In this document: positions 63,316 through 64,000 of the stretch, in pieces
Numbering within the stretch: position 1 is the stretch's first letter
How the letters are laid out: the number at the start of each line of letters is the position of its first letter
Assembly (NCBI GenBank): GCA_024234815.1
Contig: JACKNO010000002.1
Coordinates: 310,001 to 374,000, forward strand
DNA length: 64,000 bases
Origin: Pseudomonadales bacterium
GTDB taxonomy: Bacteria; Pseudomonadota; Gammaproteobacteria; Pseudomonadales; Halieaceae
Direction of reading: 5' to 3'
Program-made: the position numbers and the translations under genes
Notes under the pieces: generated by a model
Seen by the model: only the letters and a program-made list of their open reading frames with translations
Databases searched by the model: none
What the model was told of the DNA's origin: nothing

Positions 63316-63345
63316 GTTATACGCGGCCCATTGCCCGCTGGATCA
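63316..63345 (-). promoter_or_regulatory. Candidate ECF11 (RpoE-ChrR)-type promoter of the lipid operon
   Basis: On the minus strand TGATCC (63345-63340) is followed after 18 bases by TATAAC (63321-63316). TGATCC is the conserved -35 of the RpoE/ChrR group of ECF factors that respond to singlet oxygen; the -10 of that group is TAAGTA-like, so it matches only partly. A sigma-70 reading (TTGATC, 19-base spacer) is less good. It would transcribe DUF2878, the chalcone-isomerase-like gene, cti and the SDR gene. Confidence 0.4.
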
Positions 63346-63389
63346 ACAACGCACTGTAGTAGCTGTAGCGGATCGCCCGCGGGTTTACG

Positions 63390-63971
63390 TTATTTGATAC
63401 CAATCTGCAGTTCCAGGCGCGCGTCGTTGGTGCCGCCGCCGCGATCAACCTGGAGAATCACCCTGCGCTCATCCGTAAGCTCATAACCGGCCTGTTCTAC
63501 AGAGGCCAGGAACTGGGCCCACACCCCCGCCAGCGCATCTGCCGTGCCAGAATGAACCAGGTAGGCGCATTTGAATGCGGGTGTCTCCAAGGTTTTGTAT
63601 TTTCCGCGAGCGGAGGGAAAACCGCGGTATGGGAAGCCCAGTTGCAGGACACCGCCATCCCCCTCACCCTGGGCGATAATCTGCAGCGGGCCGTCGACAC
63701 TGCCCCCTCCCTTCACCAGTGCCACGCCCATAGCCATAGCCAGTGATTTTGCGTCGCTAGCCAATTGCGCGAACGGCTTCTTATAGTTGAGGTAAAAGAA
63801 CTTCATCCGGGGTACCGTTTTCGTATCCACCGCCACAGGCGGCTCCGCTGCCCCCTGTTGCGCGGCCTTCTGTTGCGAGGTCAATTCGGTCGCTACCGAA
63901 TCCGGTGCGTTGTCCTCGACAAACTCGTCGGCTGCCACCTGCTTGTCACGCGCGCCGTGACACACACCCAC
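63390..63971 (-). CDS. GyrI-like small-molecule-binding domain protein, possibly longer beyond the window
   Basis: A protein of at least 193 residues. Residues about 50-193 match the GyrI/effector-binding fold (SOUL-like duplicated beta-alpha): KFFYLNYKKPFAQLASDAKSLAMAMG, a beta strand YRGFPSARGKYKTLETP, YLVHSGTADALAGVWAQFLASVEQAGYELTDERR. Gly-rich turns (GEGDGGVLQLG) separate the repeats. The first 45 residues are polar and disordered. GTG 63971 has GAGG upstream, but the frame stays open to the window edge, so the true start may lie outside. Such domains bind hydrophobic molecules or regulate; the role is unknown. Confidence 0.65.
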   Translation of the reverse strand: MGVCHGARDKQVAADEFVEDNAPDSVATELTSQQKAAQQGAAEPPVAVDTKTVPRMKFFYLNYKKPFAQLASDAKSLAMAMGVALVKGGGSVDGPLQIIAQGEGDGGVLQLGFPYRGFPSARGKYKTLETPAFKCAYLVHSGTADALAGVWAQFLASVEQAGYELTDERRVILQVDRGGGTNDARLELQIGIK

Positions 63972-64000
63972 TATACCTCTGGCTTCGCGCGCTGTGGGCG

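Overview
The window reads as chromosomal DNA of a GC-rich gammaproteobacterium. A marine Halieaceae/Cellvibrionales-type organism is my best guess, by inference from gene content only. The evidence is a Pil-Chp twitching/chemosensory cluster, a PtsP nitrogen-PTS protein, a CpxPRA-type envelope stress module, a fused MnmC, HrpA, and a lipid-modification operon with fatty acid cis/trans isomerase. Coding density is very high, genes often overlap by 1-8 bases, and no tRNA, rRNA, CRISPR or IS element is visible. No stretch longer than about 300 bases lacks a gene.

Layout. (1) 1-12032: right end of a contractile injection system or phage-tail-like locus: tip of a spike protein, PAAR-like cap, gp25-like wedge, two tandem J-type baseplate proteins, a gpI-like protein with a long repeat-rich C-terminus, a 1145-residue DUF6519/beta-helix protein, and a small coiled-coil protein with a basic tail. 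(2) 12159-16363: dusA, transaldolase with an overlapping TerB-like gene, and (minus strand) a receiver-PP2C phosphatase with its STAS partner. (3) 16509-19290, minus strand: a copper-type bufferin RiPP operon, with an EGKCG-repeat precursor, MNIO enzyme and DUF2063 partner, followed closely by mlaA. (4) 19456-31331: hrpA, a MaoC hydratase, two unknown genes, mnmC, a glutaminyl cyclase and an M16C metalloprotease. (5) 31526-37536: cpxP-like gene divergent from cpxRA, with a helically phased array of Cpx-box half-sites between them, two small envelope genes, and a GGDEF-EAL protein. (6) 37747-49702, minus strand: pilG-pilI-pilJ, a chpA split into two genes, a chpC/cheW gene, and two small unknown genes beside an AT-rich non-coding patch. 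(7) 49920-53138: an unusual PAS/GAF/AAA+ regulator lacking GAFTGA, with an unknown partner. (8) 53427-58960: ptsP, cardiolipin synthase and a DUF885 protein. (9) 59061-63971, minus strand: a membrane-lipid operon (DUF2878, chalcone-isomerase-like, Cti, SDR) behind a candidate ECF-type promoter, and a GyrI-like gene at the window edge.

How they work together. Much of the right two-thirds concerns the cell envelope. Cpx senses periplasmic misfolding. MlaA keeps outer-membrane lipid asymmetry and sits beside a periplasmic metal-binding peptide system. Cls and Cti alter phospholipids. Pil-Chp controls type IV pili, with a perfect CRP/Vfr-type palindrome just upstream of pilG. The most notable points for follow-up are the bufferin-mlaA operon, the DUF6519 contractile-injection cluster, the split ChpA, the Asp-to-Glu receiver of the PP2C regulator, and the GAFTGA-less AAA+ regulator.
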